Source: Pedobacter panaciterrae
Lineage (GTDB): Bacteria > Bacteroidota > Bacteroidia > Sphingobacteriales > Sphingobacteriaceae
Reading direction: 5' to 3'
Assembly: GCF_013204795.1 (NCBI RefSeq)
Contig: NZ_JABMKW010000020.1
Location: 744,001-808,000 of the forward strand
Length of the DNA: 64,000 bases
Notes under the pieces: generated by a model
What the model saw: the letters and a program-made list of their open reading frames with translations, nothing else
What the model was told of the DNA's origin: nothing
The model's database searches: none
Translations under genes and position numbers: made by a program
Part shown: positions 17,459-25,152 of the stretch, one piece after another
Position numbering within the stretch: position 1 is the first letter of the stretch
How the letters are laid out: every line of letters starts with the position of its first letter

Positions 17459-18496
17459 ATGAACAATAGCGTTACCTTAAAAGACATTGCAAAAGCGCTC
17501 AATTTATCTATTTCTACAATATCTAAGTCTTTAAACGACAGTTATGAGATTAGTATAGATACCAAACAAAAGGTATTGGAATATGCTCAAAAGCATCACT
17601 ATTCGCCAAATCGTTTAGCCAAAGGACTTAAGGAAGGAAAAAGCAGATCTATTGGCGTAGTAGTATGTTCATTAGATAACAATGTAATTGCACAGATGTT
17701 GGATGGTATCGATACTGTTAGCTCAGATAATTCTTACCAGATCATTATCATGCAGAGCAAAGAATCTGAAAAGCAAGAAGCTGCATGTATTGAATTACTC
17801 TACTCCGGAGGGGTCGATGGTATATTGATCTCCCCTGCTTGCGAAACCGTTGATTTCAGTTACTTACGCTCTTTACAGGAAGCTGGCTTACCTATTGTTC
17901 TTTTTGATAGGCTTAGCGATCAGATAAATACGCATAAAGTTGGGGCCGATAATTTTCAAGGCGCCTACGATGCCACAATGCACCTCATAAAGAGCGGCTA
18001 TAAAAATATAGCCCACCTAAATACCAATACCACCCTAAGTATAGCTACCGAACGCCTAAATGGCTATAAACAAGCATTAAAAGACAGCAACATTGCCTAC
18101 CGACCAGAATTGCTAAGGTCTTGCGATTATTCCGATACTCAGAAGCTAAATTCAGATCTTGAAGAAGCAATTCTATATTTCATGAATCTATCTGATAAGC
18201 CAGATGCCATTTTTACCGCTACCGATCAGATCAGCACCAGATGCCTTACCCTGCTCAACAAACTTGGTTATCACATTCCTGATGATATCGCTTTAATTGG
18301 ATTTACCAACACAGATCTCGCCGAAGCATTAAGCCCGGCTTTAAGCACAGTACACCAGCCTGCTTTTGAAATGGGACAATTAGCTGCAAAAAAACTAATT
18401 TCCTTAATAGAAAGAAAAGATCAGGATCCTGAGTACGAAACCGTAATGCTCGAAACCTATATTAAAGCAAGAGCATCTACTCAAAGCAAACATTAA
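17459..18496 (+). CDS. LacI-family regulator, probably of uronate/KDG catabolism
   Basis: A protein of 345 residues from the ATG at 17459; a TTG seven codons upstream is a weaker start. The N-terminal LacI HTH reads VTLKDIAKALNLSISTISKSLND, followed by the hinge helix (PNRLAKGLKEGKS) and a periplasmic-binding-protein-like effector domain with LSTVHQPAFEMGQLAA near the end. It is directly upstream of kdgK-eda, and a CG-centred box (18502-18518) lies between them. A similar box stands before uxaB, so it may control both. The effector is probably a uronate intermediate such as KDG; this is inference from context. Confidence 0.9.
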   Translation: MNNSVTLKDIAKALNLSISTISKSLNDSYEISIDTKQKVLEYAQKHHYSPNRLAKGLKEGKSRSIGVVVCSLDNNVIAQMLDGIDTVSSDNSYQIIIMQSKESEKQEAACIELLYSGGVDGILISPACETVDFSYLRSLQEAGLPIVLFDRLSDQINTHKVGADNFQGAYDATMHLIKSGYKNIAHLNTNTTLSIATERLNGYKQALKDSNIAYRPELLRSCDYSDTQKLNSDLEEAILYFMNLSDKPDAIFTATDQISTRCLTLLNKLGYHIPDDIALIGFTNTDLAEALSPALSTVHQPAFEMGQLAAKKLISLIERKDQDPEYETVMLETYIKARASTQSKH

Positions 18497-18501
18497 AATT
18501 C

Positions 18502-18518
18502 ACGAAATCGTTTGCGTT
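18502..18518. promoter_or_regulatory. Candidate LacI-type operator before kdgK-eda
   Basis: ACGAAATCGTTTGCGTT lies 70 bases before the kdgK start. It is an imperfect palindrome centred on CG and matches ACGCAATCGTTATCGTT before uxaB at 14 of 17 positions. Confidence 0.6.
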
Positions 18519-18588
18519 TTTATATATTAACCACCCTGATATTTTTAACTGGTTAACCTGTATAATTGTATATTGAATAACTAAAACT

Positions 18589-19584
18589 ATGCAGAATAAA
18601 GAAAACATATTGGTATTTGGCGAACTGCTTTTAAGGTTCAGTTCCACAGAAGATCAATTTATTTCTAAAAATCATACCGTTGCTTTATTTCCAGGAGGCT
18701 CCGAAGCAAATGTTTCGGCCTCCTTAGGTCAATGGAAATTACCGGTCTCTTATTTAACTTGTGCGCCCGACAATGCACTAACAACAAATGCTTTGCAATA
18801 CCTTTCGGAATTAGGAGTCAATACTTCTAAAACCATCCTGGAAGGTAACAGACTTGGCCTATACTTTTTACTATCAGCTAATGGATTAACCAGCGGCCAG
18901 GTAGTGTACGACAGAAAGTTTTCTTCATTCAGCTCAATTAAACCCGGGGTGATAGATTGGGAAAAGGTATTAGATGGATACACCTGGTTTCACTGGACCG
19001 CCCTTACCCCTGCTTTAAACGAAAATACGGCAGCTGTTTGTAAAGAAGTCCTGGCTGCAGCAAGAAAAAAAGGCATAACCATCTCGGTCGATTTGAATTA
19101 TAGAAATAGACTTTGGGATTATGGCAAACAACCCATAGAGGTAATGCCAGAACTAATTCAGTATTGCGATGTAATAATGGGTAACATCTGGGCAGCCAAT
19201 AAAATGCTGGGAACAAGTGTTAGCGACCATCTAAACCGCCAAACCACAGCTCAGGAATACTTTACCCACTCAGAAGCATCAGCTAAAGAAATTTTTAAAC
19301 TATTCCCTCAGTGCAAACACATCGCCAATACCTTCCGTTTTATGGATAATCCAAAACATAACCTGTTTTACGGAACCTATCATACACCAGAAAGCAATTA
19401 CATTTCCCCAATCCGCGAAACTAATGAAGTTGTAGATAGAATTGGAAGTGGAGATGCTTTTATGGCCGGGCTCATATACGGTCTAACCAACAATGAAGAT
19501 GGACAGGAAATCATCAACAAGGCAACAAATGCTGGTTATCAAAAGCTCTTTGTTAAAGGAGATTTTGGTGATGGAACTCTTTAA
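18589..19584 (+). CDS. kdgK: 2-keto-3-deoxygluconate kinase (PfkB family)
   Basis: A 331-residue sugar kinase of the PfkB/ribokinase fold. The N-terminal GELLLRFSS is followed by the substrate loop PGGSEANVSASLGQW. The ATP-site anion hole and catalytic base lie in VVDRIGSGDAFMAG (Asp289). Family knowledge: KdgK phosphorylates 2-keto-3-deoxygluconate to KDPG with ATP in the cytoplasm. The specific call rests on the KdgK-like N-terminus and on the next gene, a KDPG aldolase 12 bases downstream. A 2-dehydro-3-deoxygalactonokinase is less likely because that is a different fold. Confidence 0.9.
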   Translation: MQNKENILVFGELLLRFSSTEDQFISKNHTVALFPGGSEANVSASLGQWKLPVSYLTCAPDNALTTNALQYLSELGVNTSKTILEGNRLGLYFLLSANGLTSGQVVYDRKFSSFSSIKPGVIDWEKVLDGYTWFHWTALTPALNENTAAVCKEVLAAARKKGITISVDLNYRNRLWDYGKQPIEVMPELIQYCDVIMGNIWAANKMLGTSVSDHLNRQTTAQEYFTHSEASAKEIFKLFPQCKHIANTFRFMDNPKHNLFYGTYHTPESNYISPIRETNEVVDRIGSGDAFMAGLIYGLTNNEDGQEIINKATNAGYQKLFVKGDFGDGTL

Positions 19585-19596
19585 AAAACATTAAAA

Positions 19597-20250
19597 ATGA
19601 ATGCAATAACCAATACATTAGAAATTATAGGCAAATACCCTGTTATCCCGGTTTATTATCATGAAGATAAAGACACCTGTATAAATGTTCTTAAAGCCAG
19701 CTACGCCGGAGGCATCAGGGTTTTTGAGTTTACCAACAGGGGCGAATATGCTCCTGAAAATTTCAAAGCCATGCTGGAATATAGAAATGCTCATTTTCCG
19801 GATCTTAAATTAGGTATAGGTACCATAAAAACTGTAGCACAGGCCGATCAGTACATTAGTATTGGTGCCGATTTTATAGTTAGTCCAATTGTGAAAGAGG
19901 ATATAGCTAAACTAGCATTTTCAAATGGGCTGCTTTGGGTGCCCGGCTGTATGACACCTACAGAAATCAACTTTGCCGAAGAGCTTGGCGCTTCATTAGT
20001 TAAGCTTTTTCCTGGCGACACGCTTGGCCCAGGCTTTTTAAAGGCTATAAAACCATTGTTTCCTGGCTTAAAATTTATGCCAACCGGCGGTGTTGATGTA
20101 AATAAAGAAAATATTGATAGCTGGTTAAATGCGGGGGTTACTGCTTTAGGATTTGGTTCCAAGCTATTTCAAGCCCCTCAGGATGCAACAGATTTTAACT
20201 GGTTAACCGAACGGTGCGTTGCATTACTTAAACTTGTAAACAAAGGATAG
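19597..20250 (+). CDS. eda: KDPG/KHG aldolase
   Basis: A 217-residue class I aldolase. It shows the family motifs VFEFTNRGE, LGIGTIKTV, and the Schiff-base lysine in GASLVKLFPGD (Lys136), then FMPTGGVDVNKENIDSWLNAG at the phosphate site. Family knowledge: it cleaves 2-keto-3-deoxy-6-phosphogluconate to pyruvate and glyceraldehyde 3-phosphate. It is cotranscribed with kdgK (12-base gap). The glyceraldehyde 3-phosphate product is the expected substrate of the GapN-like enzyme at 32.6 kb. Its last codons form the left arm of a terminator. Confidence 0.94.
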   Translation: MNAITNTLEIIGKYPVIPVYYHEDKDTCINVLKASYAGGIRVFEFTNRGEYAPENFKAMLEYRNAHFPDLKLGIGTIKTVAQADQYISIGADFIVSPIVKEDIAKLAFSNGLLWVPGCMTPTEINFAEELGASLVKLFPGDTLGPGFLKAIKPLFPGLKFMPTGGVDVNKENIDSWLNAGVTALGFGSKLFQAPQDATDFNWLTERCVALLKLVNKG

Positions 20251-20272
20251 CAACATCCTTGTTTACAAGTTT
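20230..20272 (+). terminator. Terminator overlapping the end of eda
   Basis: The arm AAACTTGTAAACAAAGGAT (20230-20248) pairs with ATCCTTGTTTACAAGTTT (20255-20272), about 18 bp with one bulged A and a 6-nt loop. The left arm includes the last eda codons. The downstream stretch is T-rich. The next gene is convergent, so the hairpin may serve both. Confidence 0.85.
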
Positions 20273-20291
20273 AAAGATATTCTTAGTTGAT

Positions 20292-20621
20292 TTATTTCTT
20301 TTGTTCATCCTTGTCATACAAGTCAATTAGTTTACTTTGTAACCTAATTACTGCATTTTCAAGCTCGCTCACCTTTTCTTTTAACTGCTTTATCAACTGC
20401 GTTTGCTCATTAACCCCTTCCTCTCCAACATCCAGTAACTCCCTTAAAGTTAAATTGTGTACTTCAGCTATCTGATTAATTCTGCTGAAGTTCGGATCTG
20501 TGATACTTGTTTCAAGCTTTGAATACGCCGGAATAGATATCTCTAACAAGTCGGCCATCGCTTTTTGGTTGACTCCCTTTTTCTGACGTAAAATTCTAAA
20601 TTTCTCCCCTAATGTTTTCAT
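20292..20621 (-). CDS. XRE-family HTH regulator with C-terminal coiled coil
   Basis: A protein of 109 residues from the ATG at 20619-20621; an in-frame TTG two codons earlier is less likely. The Cro/C1-type HTH (residues about 4-58) reads LGEKFRILRQKKGVNQKAMADLLEISIPAYSKLE. It is followed by a predicted coiled coil (QLIKQLKEKVSELENAVIRLQSKLIDLYD), probably for dimerisation. This small architecture is frequent in Bacteroidota chromosomes and does not by itself indicate a phage. An AT-rich inverted repeat 63-89 bases upstream may be its operator. The target is unknown. Confidence 0.88.
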   Translation of the reverse strand: MKTLGEKFRILRQKKGVNQKAMADLLEISIPAYSKLETSITDPNFSRINQIAEVHNLTLRELLDVGEEGVNEQTQLIKQLKEKVSELENAVIRLQSKLIDLYDKDEQKK

Positions 20622-20683
20622 AATCAATAATTTTAAAAACGCCCCCTAGTTTTAATTGAAATAAATTTAAGAATTATTAAATA

Positions 20684-20721
20684 AAATATTATGATATTAA
20701 TATAATATTTTTATAATATTT
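20684..20721. promoter_or_regulatory. AT-rich inverted and direct repeat before the XRE gene
   Basis: AAATATTAT (20684-20692) and ATAATATTT (20702-20710) form a perfect 9-bp inverted repeat with a 9-nt spacer. ATAATATTT recurs at 20713-20721, 11 bases on, about one helical turn. This could be an autoregulatory site; the low complexity means chance cannot be excluded. Confidence 0.4.
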
Positions 20722-20871
20722 ATTCGACCAGATTTTTCGTTATTAAATTTTATAAAATAATGGAGTTACATTTCCTCTGCTGAAATCATCGGGTACAGTA
20801 TTATACGCAAAAAACACTTGCTAAAACGCTTAAAGCAAATAAAACAAACTGATAACTAAACAGATAGCTAA

Positions 20872-21081
20872 TTATCTTTTGTTTTGTCTGAAAATAAAAG
20901 CTGCCAACATTACAGCAACTGCTAAACCAGAAAATCCGGGAAATAAAATAAATAAATACAAAAGACCACAAACTGCAGCAATTGCCACCATAAACAATAC
21001 ACCTTGTACTGGGGTATCCATTTTAAATGCTGCAATTAAAGCTAAGATTAGAAAGGCTAAAGCCAGAATATTTAAAAACAT
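20872..21081 (-). CDS. Small hydrophobic membrane protein, unknown function
   Basis: A protein of 69 residues from the ATG at 21079-21081. An in-frame TTG two codons upstream is possible. It has two or three hydrophobic segments (about 2-18, 27-45, 47-63), separated by FKMDTPVQG, and ends in a basic tail RQNKR. No family is recognised with certainty; it resembles small DUF-type inner-membrane proteins. It is alone, with about 250 AT-rich bases on its downstream side. It is supported by the clean reading frame and membrane pattern, not by homology. Confidence 0.55.
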   Translation of the reverse strand: MFLNILALAFLILALIAAFKMDTPVQGVLFMVAIAAVCGLLYLFILFPGFSGLAVAVMLAAFIFRQNKR

Positions 21082-21151
21082 ATACAAAGATGAGTTTTCA
21101 ATGTTAAGTTAATGTTAACAAAATTCGATTTTGAAATATTCAAAATAAAAA

Positions 21152-21179
21152 AAGCCCCTATAATTGCTTATAGAGACTT
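21152..21179 (-). terminator. Terminator after GH109
   Basis: A 12-bp stem with one mismatch and one wobble, AAGCCCCTATAA (21152-21163) and TTATAGAGACTT (21168-21179), has loop TTGC. On the minus strand it is followed by a run of U (A-tract 21146-21153). It lies 34 bases past the GH109 stop. Confidence 0.75.
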
Positions 21180-21212
21180 CCAACACTAACTATTTACTAA
21201 TTCTAACTAAAA

Positions 21213-22565
21213 TTAATATTCATCATTTAAAGCAAAAACACGCTTTCTATGCATCCATTTGCCACTTGTAAAATCAGGGAAATCTACAGTTTGGTTTCCA
21301 AGCTCAATAGATTGTTCGCTTAAAGGCGTAATTGCGCTCCATGCTGCTGCATCATAAACATCTAATGGAGTAGCTGTATTGCGTTTAATAGACTCAATAA
21401 AGGCGTGGATCACAAAGAAATCCATACCACCATGGCCTGCACCTTGCGCATCGTTTCCGTATTTTTTCCAAAGTGGATGATCATATTTATCTAACCATTG
21501 ATCTGCCGGATCCCATTGGTGAGGTTTACTTACACCTTCAACATAAACACCTTTGTTTACATCCATCCATAAACCTTTTGTACCCTGAACCCTAAAGCCC
21601 AATGAATATGGCCTAGGCAGGTTGGTATCGTGCTGCAGAATTAAAGTTTCACCGTTGGCACAATCAATGGTTGTGGTAACAATATCACCTAAACGGAAAT
21701 TTACTTTCGCATTTGGATGCTCAGCCCCACCCTTTTCTACAATATAATTATGCAAACCTCTGGACTTGGTAGCAAAAGAGTTAAGCTTCAAAAATCTGTT
21801 TCCACGGTTTATATCAATGTAATTGGCAATTGGGCCAATACCATGCGTTGGATATAAATCTCCATTTCTATGTACAGAGTGATTTGTTCTCCATTTTGCT
21901 TCAGAGAAACCTTTCTCATTAAACTCAACACCACCGCCGTAAGGTTTTACCCCATCATTGAATTTAACCTCGCGTAAATCATGCTGATAACCTCCTTGAA
22001 GATGAAGAATCTCGCCAAATAAGCCTTGTCTAACCATATTTAATGCTGCCAGAACATCCCTTCTGTAACATACGTTTTCGAGCATCATTACATGAGCATT
22101 GTTTTTTTCAGCAGCATGAACTACATCCCAATGGTCTTGTAATGTTATTCCCAAAATAACCTCGGTAGCTACATATTTAATACCCGCTTCAATAGAAGTG
22201 ATAATCATTTCCTTATGTAATTCCCATGGAGTAGCAATTAATACCGACTGCAATCCTTTGGTTTCTAACATTTTCTTCCAGGCATTATCATCACCTGTAA
22301 AAATCTTAGGCATTGGTTTTCCACTCTTTGCAATCATTGCCTTAGCCGTGTTAAGCATTCTTGGCTCCACATCGCAAATGGCTACTAAATCTACATCATC
22401 TCTCTTTAATAGTAAATCAAGGTGATTTTGACCACGTAAGCCTACACCAATTATTGCTATTTTAACCTTATCTGCCTTTGAGCTGGCAAACAATGGGTTC
22501 TCTGGCAAAATAGTAACAGCTGCTGCAGTTAGCCCTGAGTTTCTAACAAATTCTCTTCTGTTCAT
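21213..22565 (-). CDS. GH109 family glycosidase (Gfo/Idh/MocA fold), alpha-N-acetylgalactosaminidase-like
   Basis: A 450-residue protein with a Tat-type signal (MNRREFVRNSG and a hydrophobic stretch). The NAD-binding Rossmann loop is IAIIGVGLRGQNHLDLL. The body strongly resembles the Elizabethkingia GH109 enzyme: ENVCYRRDVLAALNMVRQG, GGYQHDLREV, EAKWRTNHSVHRNGDLYPTHG, DINRGNRFLKL, GAGHGGMDFFV, and a closing FALNDEY. Family knowledge: GH109 cleaves terminal alpha-GalNAc by an NAD-dependent elimination mechanism. It diverges from a lacI-nahK pair across a 444-bp intergenic region holding two matching palindromes. The substrate in vivo is not proven, as some relatives act elsewhere. Confidence 0.88.
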   Translation of the reverse strand: MNRREFVRNSGLTAAAVTILPENPLFASSKADKVKIAIIGVGLRGQNHLDLLLKRDDVDLVAICDVEPRMLNTAKAMIAKSGKPMPKIFTGDDNAWKKMLETKGLQSVLIATPWELHKEMIITSIEAGIKYVATEVILGITLQDHWDVVHAAEKNNAHVMMLENVCYRRDVLAALNMVRQGLFGEILHLQGGYQHDLREVKFNDGVKPYGGGVEFNEKGFSEAKWRTNHSVHRNGDLYPTHGIGPIANYIDINRGNRFLKLNSFATKSRGLHNYIVEKGGAEHPNAKVNFRLGDIVTTTIDCANGETLILQHDTNLPRPYSLGFRVQGTKGLWMDVNKGVYVEGVSKPHQWDPADQWLDKYDHPLWKKYGNDAQGAGHGGMDFFVIHAFIESIKRNTATPLDVYDAAAWSAITPLSEQSIELGNQTVDFPDFTSGKWMHRKRVFALNDEY

Positions 22566-22694
22566 AATTTATTTAGTTCTTTTCTACGTTTTGGTTAGCT
22601 AATTTATTTTATCTCCCTTAACTAACTTGGAGAATCATGACACAAGGTATAGACTATATCATCAATCACTAAATCAAAAACAGGAAAAAAACAC

Positions 22695-22706
22695 GCAAAC
22701 GTTTGA
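22695..22706. promoter_or_regulatory. LacI-type operator candidate, GH109 side
   Basis: GCAAACGTTTGA contains the 10-bp perfect palindrome CAAACGTTTG. It lies 130 bases before the GH109 start. The same 10-mer lies 129 bases before the GH20 start. Confidence 0.7.
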
Positions 22707-22901
22707 TATTTTGTCATTATCGGCTTTTTTAAAAGGAACCAATAAAAATTATCCGGCCACGACTATATAATTGGGCCATATTTCTCAAAAACTCTTAATT
22801 TTAAATCTTTTTTAAAAAATTAAGGACCTTTTACGTGTTTAGCTACTGTTTTAGCCACATATACCCATCACTTACCGGTGGTTATATTAAATATTTAACA
22901 G

Positions 22902-22913
22902 GCAAACGTTTGC
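22902..22913. promoter_or_regulatory. LacI-type operator candidate, lacI side
   Basis: GCAAACGTTTGC is a perfect 12-bp palindrome, 96 bases before the second lacI gene. This fits autoregulation by that LacI protein. Confidence 0.75.
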
Positions 22914-23009
22914 GTGAATTTATGCGTATATTGGTCTAAATCAATTAATAAAACAGTTTTTTATTAAAATTGTAAGGTTATTCAAAGTTTATTATAATAT
23001 TTGGCCCTA

Positions 23010-24029
23010 ATGTCTGATAAACCAACAACTATAAAAGAAATTGCTAAAATCCTCAAGATTTCGGTATCAACCGTATCAAGAGCATTAAACGATCATTCAA
23101 GCATTGGATTAACCACCAAAATGCGTGTTAAAAAACTTGCTTCAGAGCTCAACTATGAGCCCAACCAAAAAGCAATCCAATTTTTACACGGAAAATCCTT
23201 TATCATTGGAGTTATTTTACCGGAACTATCAGAATCATTCTTTTCAACCGCTATAAGTGGCATAGAAGATATCGCTTACAAAAGAAATTATACTGTGTTA
23301 TTGGCTCAGTCGCATGACGATGCCGAAAGAGAAAAGCTTCTTGTTGAAAAAATGAAAACCCAAAGAGTTGATGGGTTGCTTGTTTCTGTTTCAAAAACGA
23401 CAAGTACCTATGAGCATTTTGAGATCTTTAAAAGATTAAACATCCCAGTAGTATTTTTTGACCGTATCCCTCCTATTAAAGATATACATTACGTTGCCTC
23501 TAATTTAGAAACCGGAACATACGAAGCTGTCAATTTCCTATTAAAAAAAGGCCACCGTACCATTGGCATGATAAATGGCCCTAACACACTGGTCGCCAGT
23601 CACGAAAGAAAAGAAGGATATATCAAGGCAATGCTATCAAATCGTTTAAAATTTGATCCAACGCTAATCATCAACTCAGATCTAACAGAAGCAGGAACAA
23701 TTGAAGTGATGGACAACATGCTCAATCACCGAAGAAAACCTACTGCCATAGTAACATTTAACGACTATGTGGCACTCTTTGCCATCAGATATACCCGTTC
23801 GCTTAACTTAAACGGAATTGATTTTGTTAGTTATGCAAACCTGCCTATTATCAACTACATGGACTATACCCCTATAGCCTCAGTTGAGCAATTCCCGTAC
23901 AAACAAGGGAAAAAAGCGGCCGATATTCTTATCGACCTTATAAACAAGCCTAAAAACGAGTCAGGAGCAGATCAAGCCTACTTTAATGTCGTTGTAGAGT
24001 CAGTTCTTGTTGTAAATGACCCTAAGTAA
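23010..24029 (+). CDS. LacI-family regulator, probably of N-acetylhexosamine use
   Basis: A protein of 339 residues from the ATG at 23010; a TTG three codons upstream is in frame but less likely. The HTH is TIKEIAKILKISVSTVSRALND with hinge PNQKAIQFLHGKS, then a sugar-binding effector domain (FDRIPPIKDIHYVASNLETGTYEAVNFLLKKGH). It lies between GH109 (divergent) and the nahK-like gene (82 bases downstream), with a palindrome at each of the three promoters. The likely effector is an amino sugar or its phosphate, inferred from neighbours. Confidence 0.92.
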   Translation: MSDKPTTIKEIAKILKISVSTVSRALNDHSSIGLTTKMRVKKLASELNYEPNQKAIQFLHGKSFIIGVILPELSESFFSTAISGIEDIAYKRNYTVLLAQSHDDAEREKLLVEKMKTQRVDGLLVSVSKTTSTYEHFEIFKRLNIPVVFFDRIPPIKDIHYVASNLETGTYEAVNFLLKKGHRTIGMINGPNTLVASHERKEGYIKAMLSNRLKFDPTLIINSDLTEAGTIEVMDNMLNHRRKPTAIVTFNDYVALFAIRYTRSLNLNGIDFVSYANLPIINYMDYTPIASVEQFPYKQGKKAADILIDLINKPKNESGADQAYFNVVVESVLVVNDPK

Positions 24030-24035
24030 TTTTGC

Positions 24036-24081
24036 GCAACCGTTTGCACACCAGTTTAATAAACTGAATTAGTTAGGTTTG
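24036..24081 (+). promoter_or_regulatory. nahK promoter region: operator candidate and -7 element
   Basis: GCAACCGTTTGC (24036-24047) is a one-mismatch version of the 22902 palindrome and is identical to the box at 44609. Downstream, TAGGTTTG (24074-24081) matches the -7 consensus TAnnTTTG, 29 bases before the ATG. No -33 element at the usual spacing was found. Confidence 0.6.
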
Positions 24082-24110
24082 GGTAAACAATCAAAAATTC
24101 TATTAAACGC

Positions 24111-25139
24111 ATGTTCGAAAATATTTTACCATTGTATGGGCTCAACTCTGATAAAGCTACAGTAAAACTATTTGGCGATGGGTTAATTAACCATACTTGG
24201 AAAGTAACTACAGATACCCAAAACTATATATTACAAAAAGTAAATAACGAGGTATTTAAGATTCCTAAAGATATCGACAGGAATATCTCATTGATTAAAC
24301 AATATTTAGATGTCGAATATCCTAACTATTTGTTTGTTTCGCCTGTAAGCGATTTAAATGGGCATTCGCTTCTAGATACCGCTAATGGTTATTTTAGATT
24401 GTTTCCTTTTATTGAGGGTTCAACCTCGCTTAATTCGTTAACCAATAAGGAAGAGGCTTACGAGGCTGCAAAACAATTTGGTAAGTTCTCCAGAATCCTT
24501 GCCGGATTTGATGCTACACAATTAGGAATTACCATCCCGGATTTCCATAACTTAAAATTAAGATACAGTCAGTTCCAGATCGCCTGCAAAAACGCATCTG
24601 AAGAAAGATTGGAAAAAGCTAAAGACAGCATCACCTTTATTACAGAGCACAAGGGAATTGTTGATACTTATATCAATATCGTTGCTAACAACGAAATACC
24701 ATTAAGGGTAATACACCACGATACCAAAATAAACAACGTATTATTCGATAAAAAGAACAATGGCTTATGTGTTATAGATCTTGACACCGTAATGCCCGGT
24801 TACTTTATCAGTGATGTTGGTGATATGATGAGAACCTATCTAGCTGAAGCCAGCGAGGAAGAAACAGATCTATCAAAAATCAGCATCAGAAAAGAATTCT
24901 ATACCGCTATCTACGATGGCTACATGGAAGAAATGAAAGATGTATTAACGGAAACCGAAAAACAGTATTTTACTTATTCAGGTAAGTTCATTATTTACAT
25001 GCAGGCAATCCGGTTCTTAGCCGATTACCTACAAAACGACATCTATTACGGTGCAAAATATGAGGGACACAACTTTAATAGGGCGCTTAATCAGATTCAG
25101 CTTTTAAAAGAATACATAAAATTAGAAGGAGAGCTATAA
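24111..25139 (+). CDS. nahK: N-acetylhexosamine 1-kinase-like phosphotransferase
   Basis: A 342-residue kinase of the aminoglycoside-phosphotransferase fold. It follows Bifidobacterium NahK closely in layout: GDGLINHTWKV at the N-terminal lobe, IPLRVIHHDTKINNVLFD (catalytic loop, HxDxxxxN), VIDLDTVMPGYFISDVGDMMR (metal-binding DLD), and RFLADYLQNDIYYGAKYEGHNFNRA near the end. Family knowledge: NahK phosphorylates GalNAc or GlcNAc at the anomeric oxygen with ATP in the cytoplasm. The GH109 gene nearby would release GalNAc, which supports the call. The symbol is by similarity; substrate preference is not proven. Confidence 0.82.
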   Translation: MFENILPLYGLNSDKATVKLFGDGLINHTWKVTTDTQNYILQKVNNEVFKIPKDIDRNISLIKQYLDVEYPNYLFVSPVSDLNGHSLLDTANGYFRLFPFIEGSTSLNSLTNKEEAYEAAKQFGKFSRILAGFDATQLGITIPDFHNLKLRYSQFQIACKNASEERLEKAKDSITFITEHKGIVDTYINIVANNEIPLRVIHHDTKINNVLFDKKNNGLCVIDLDTVMPGYFISDVGDMMRTYLAEASEEETDLSKISIRKEFYTAIYDGYMEEMKDVLTETEKQYFTYSGKFIIYMQAIRFLADYLQNDIYYGAKYEGHNFNRALNQIQLLKEYIKLEGEL

Positions 25140-25150
25140 CTCTCCTTTTT
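25125..25150. terminator. Bidirectional terminator between nahK and the barrel gene
   Basis: An 8-bp stem, AAGGAGAG (25126-25133) and CTCTCCTT (25140-25147), has a 6-nt loop and a following T-run. The left arm covers the last nahK codons. The convergent barrel gene stops at 25153. Confidence 0.8.
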
Positions 25151-25152
25151 AG

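Larger units (their letters stand above)
22566..23009. other. 444-bp divergent regulatory region, GH109 / lacI
   Basis: No open frame of interest is seen. It holds two CG-centred palindromes (22695-22706 and 22902-22913) and AT-rich stretches such as TTATATTAAATATTTAA (22882-22898). Both flanking genes must be transcribed from here. No riboswitch-like fold was recognised. Confidence 0.75.

Noticed and set aside
18544..18559. 16-base identity (TTTTAACTGGTTAACC) between the kdgK leader and a stretch inside eda near 20193
   Set aside because: One exact 16-mer match is about the chance level for a window of this size, and the second copy encodes conserved-looking protein.
20292..20621. XRE regulator as a sign of a prophage or integrated element
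   Set aside because: No integrase, structural gene, tRNA or attachment repeat is nearby; such small regulators are common in the chromosome.
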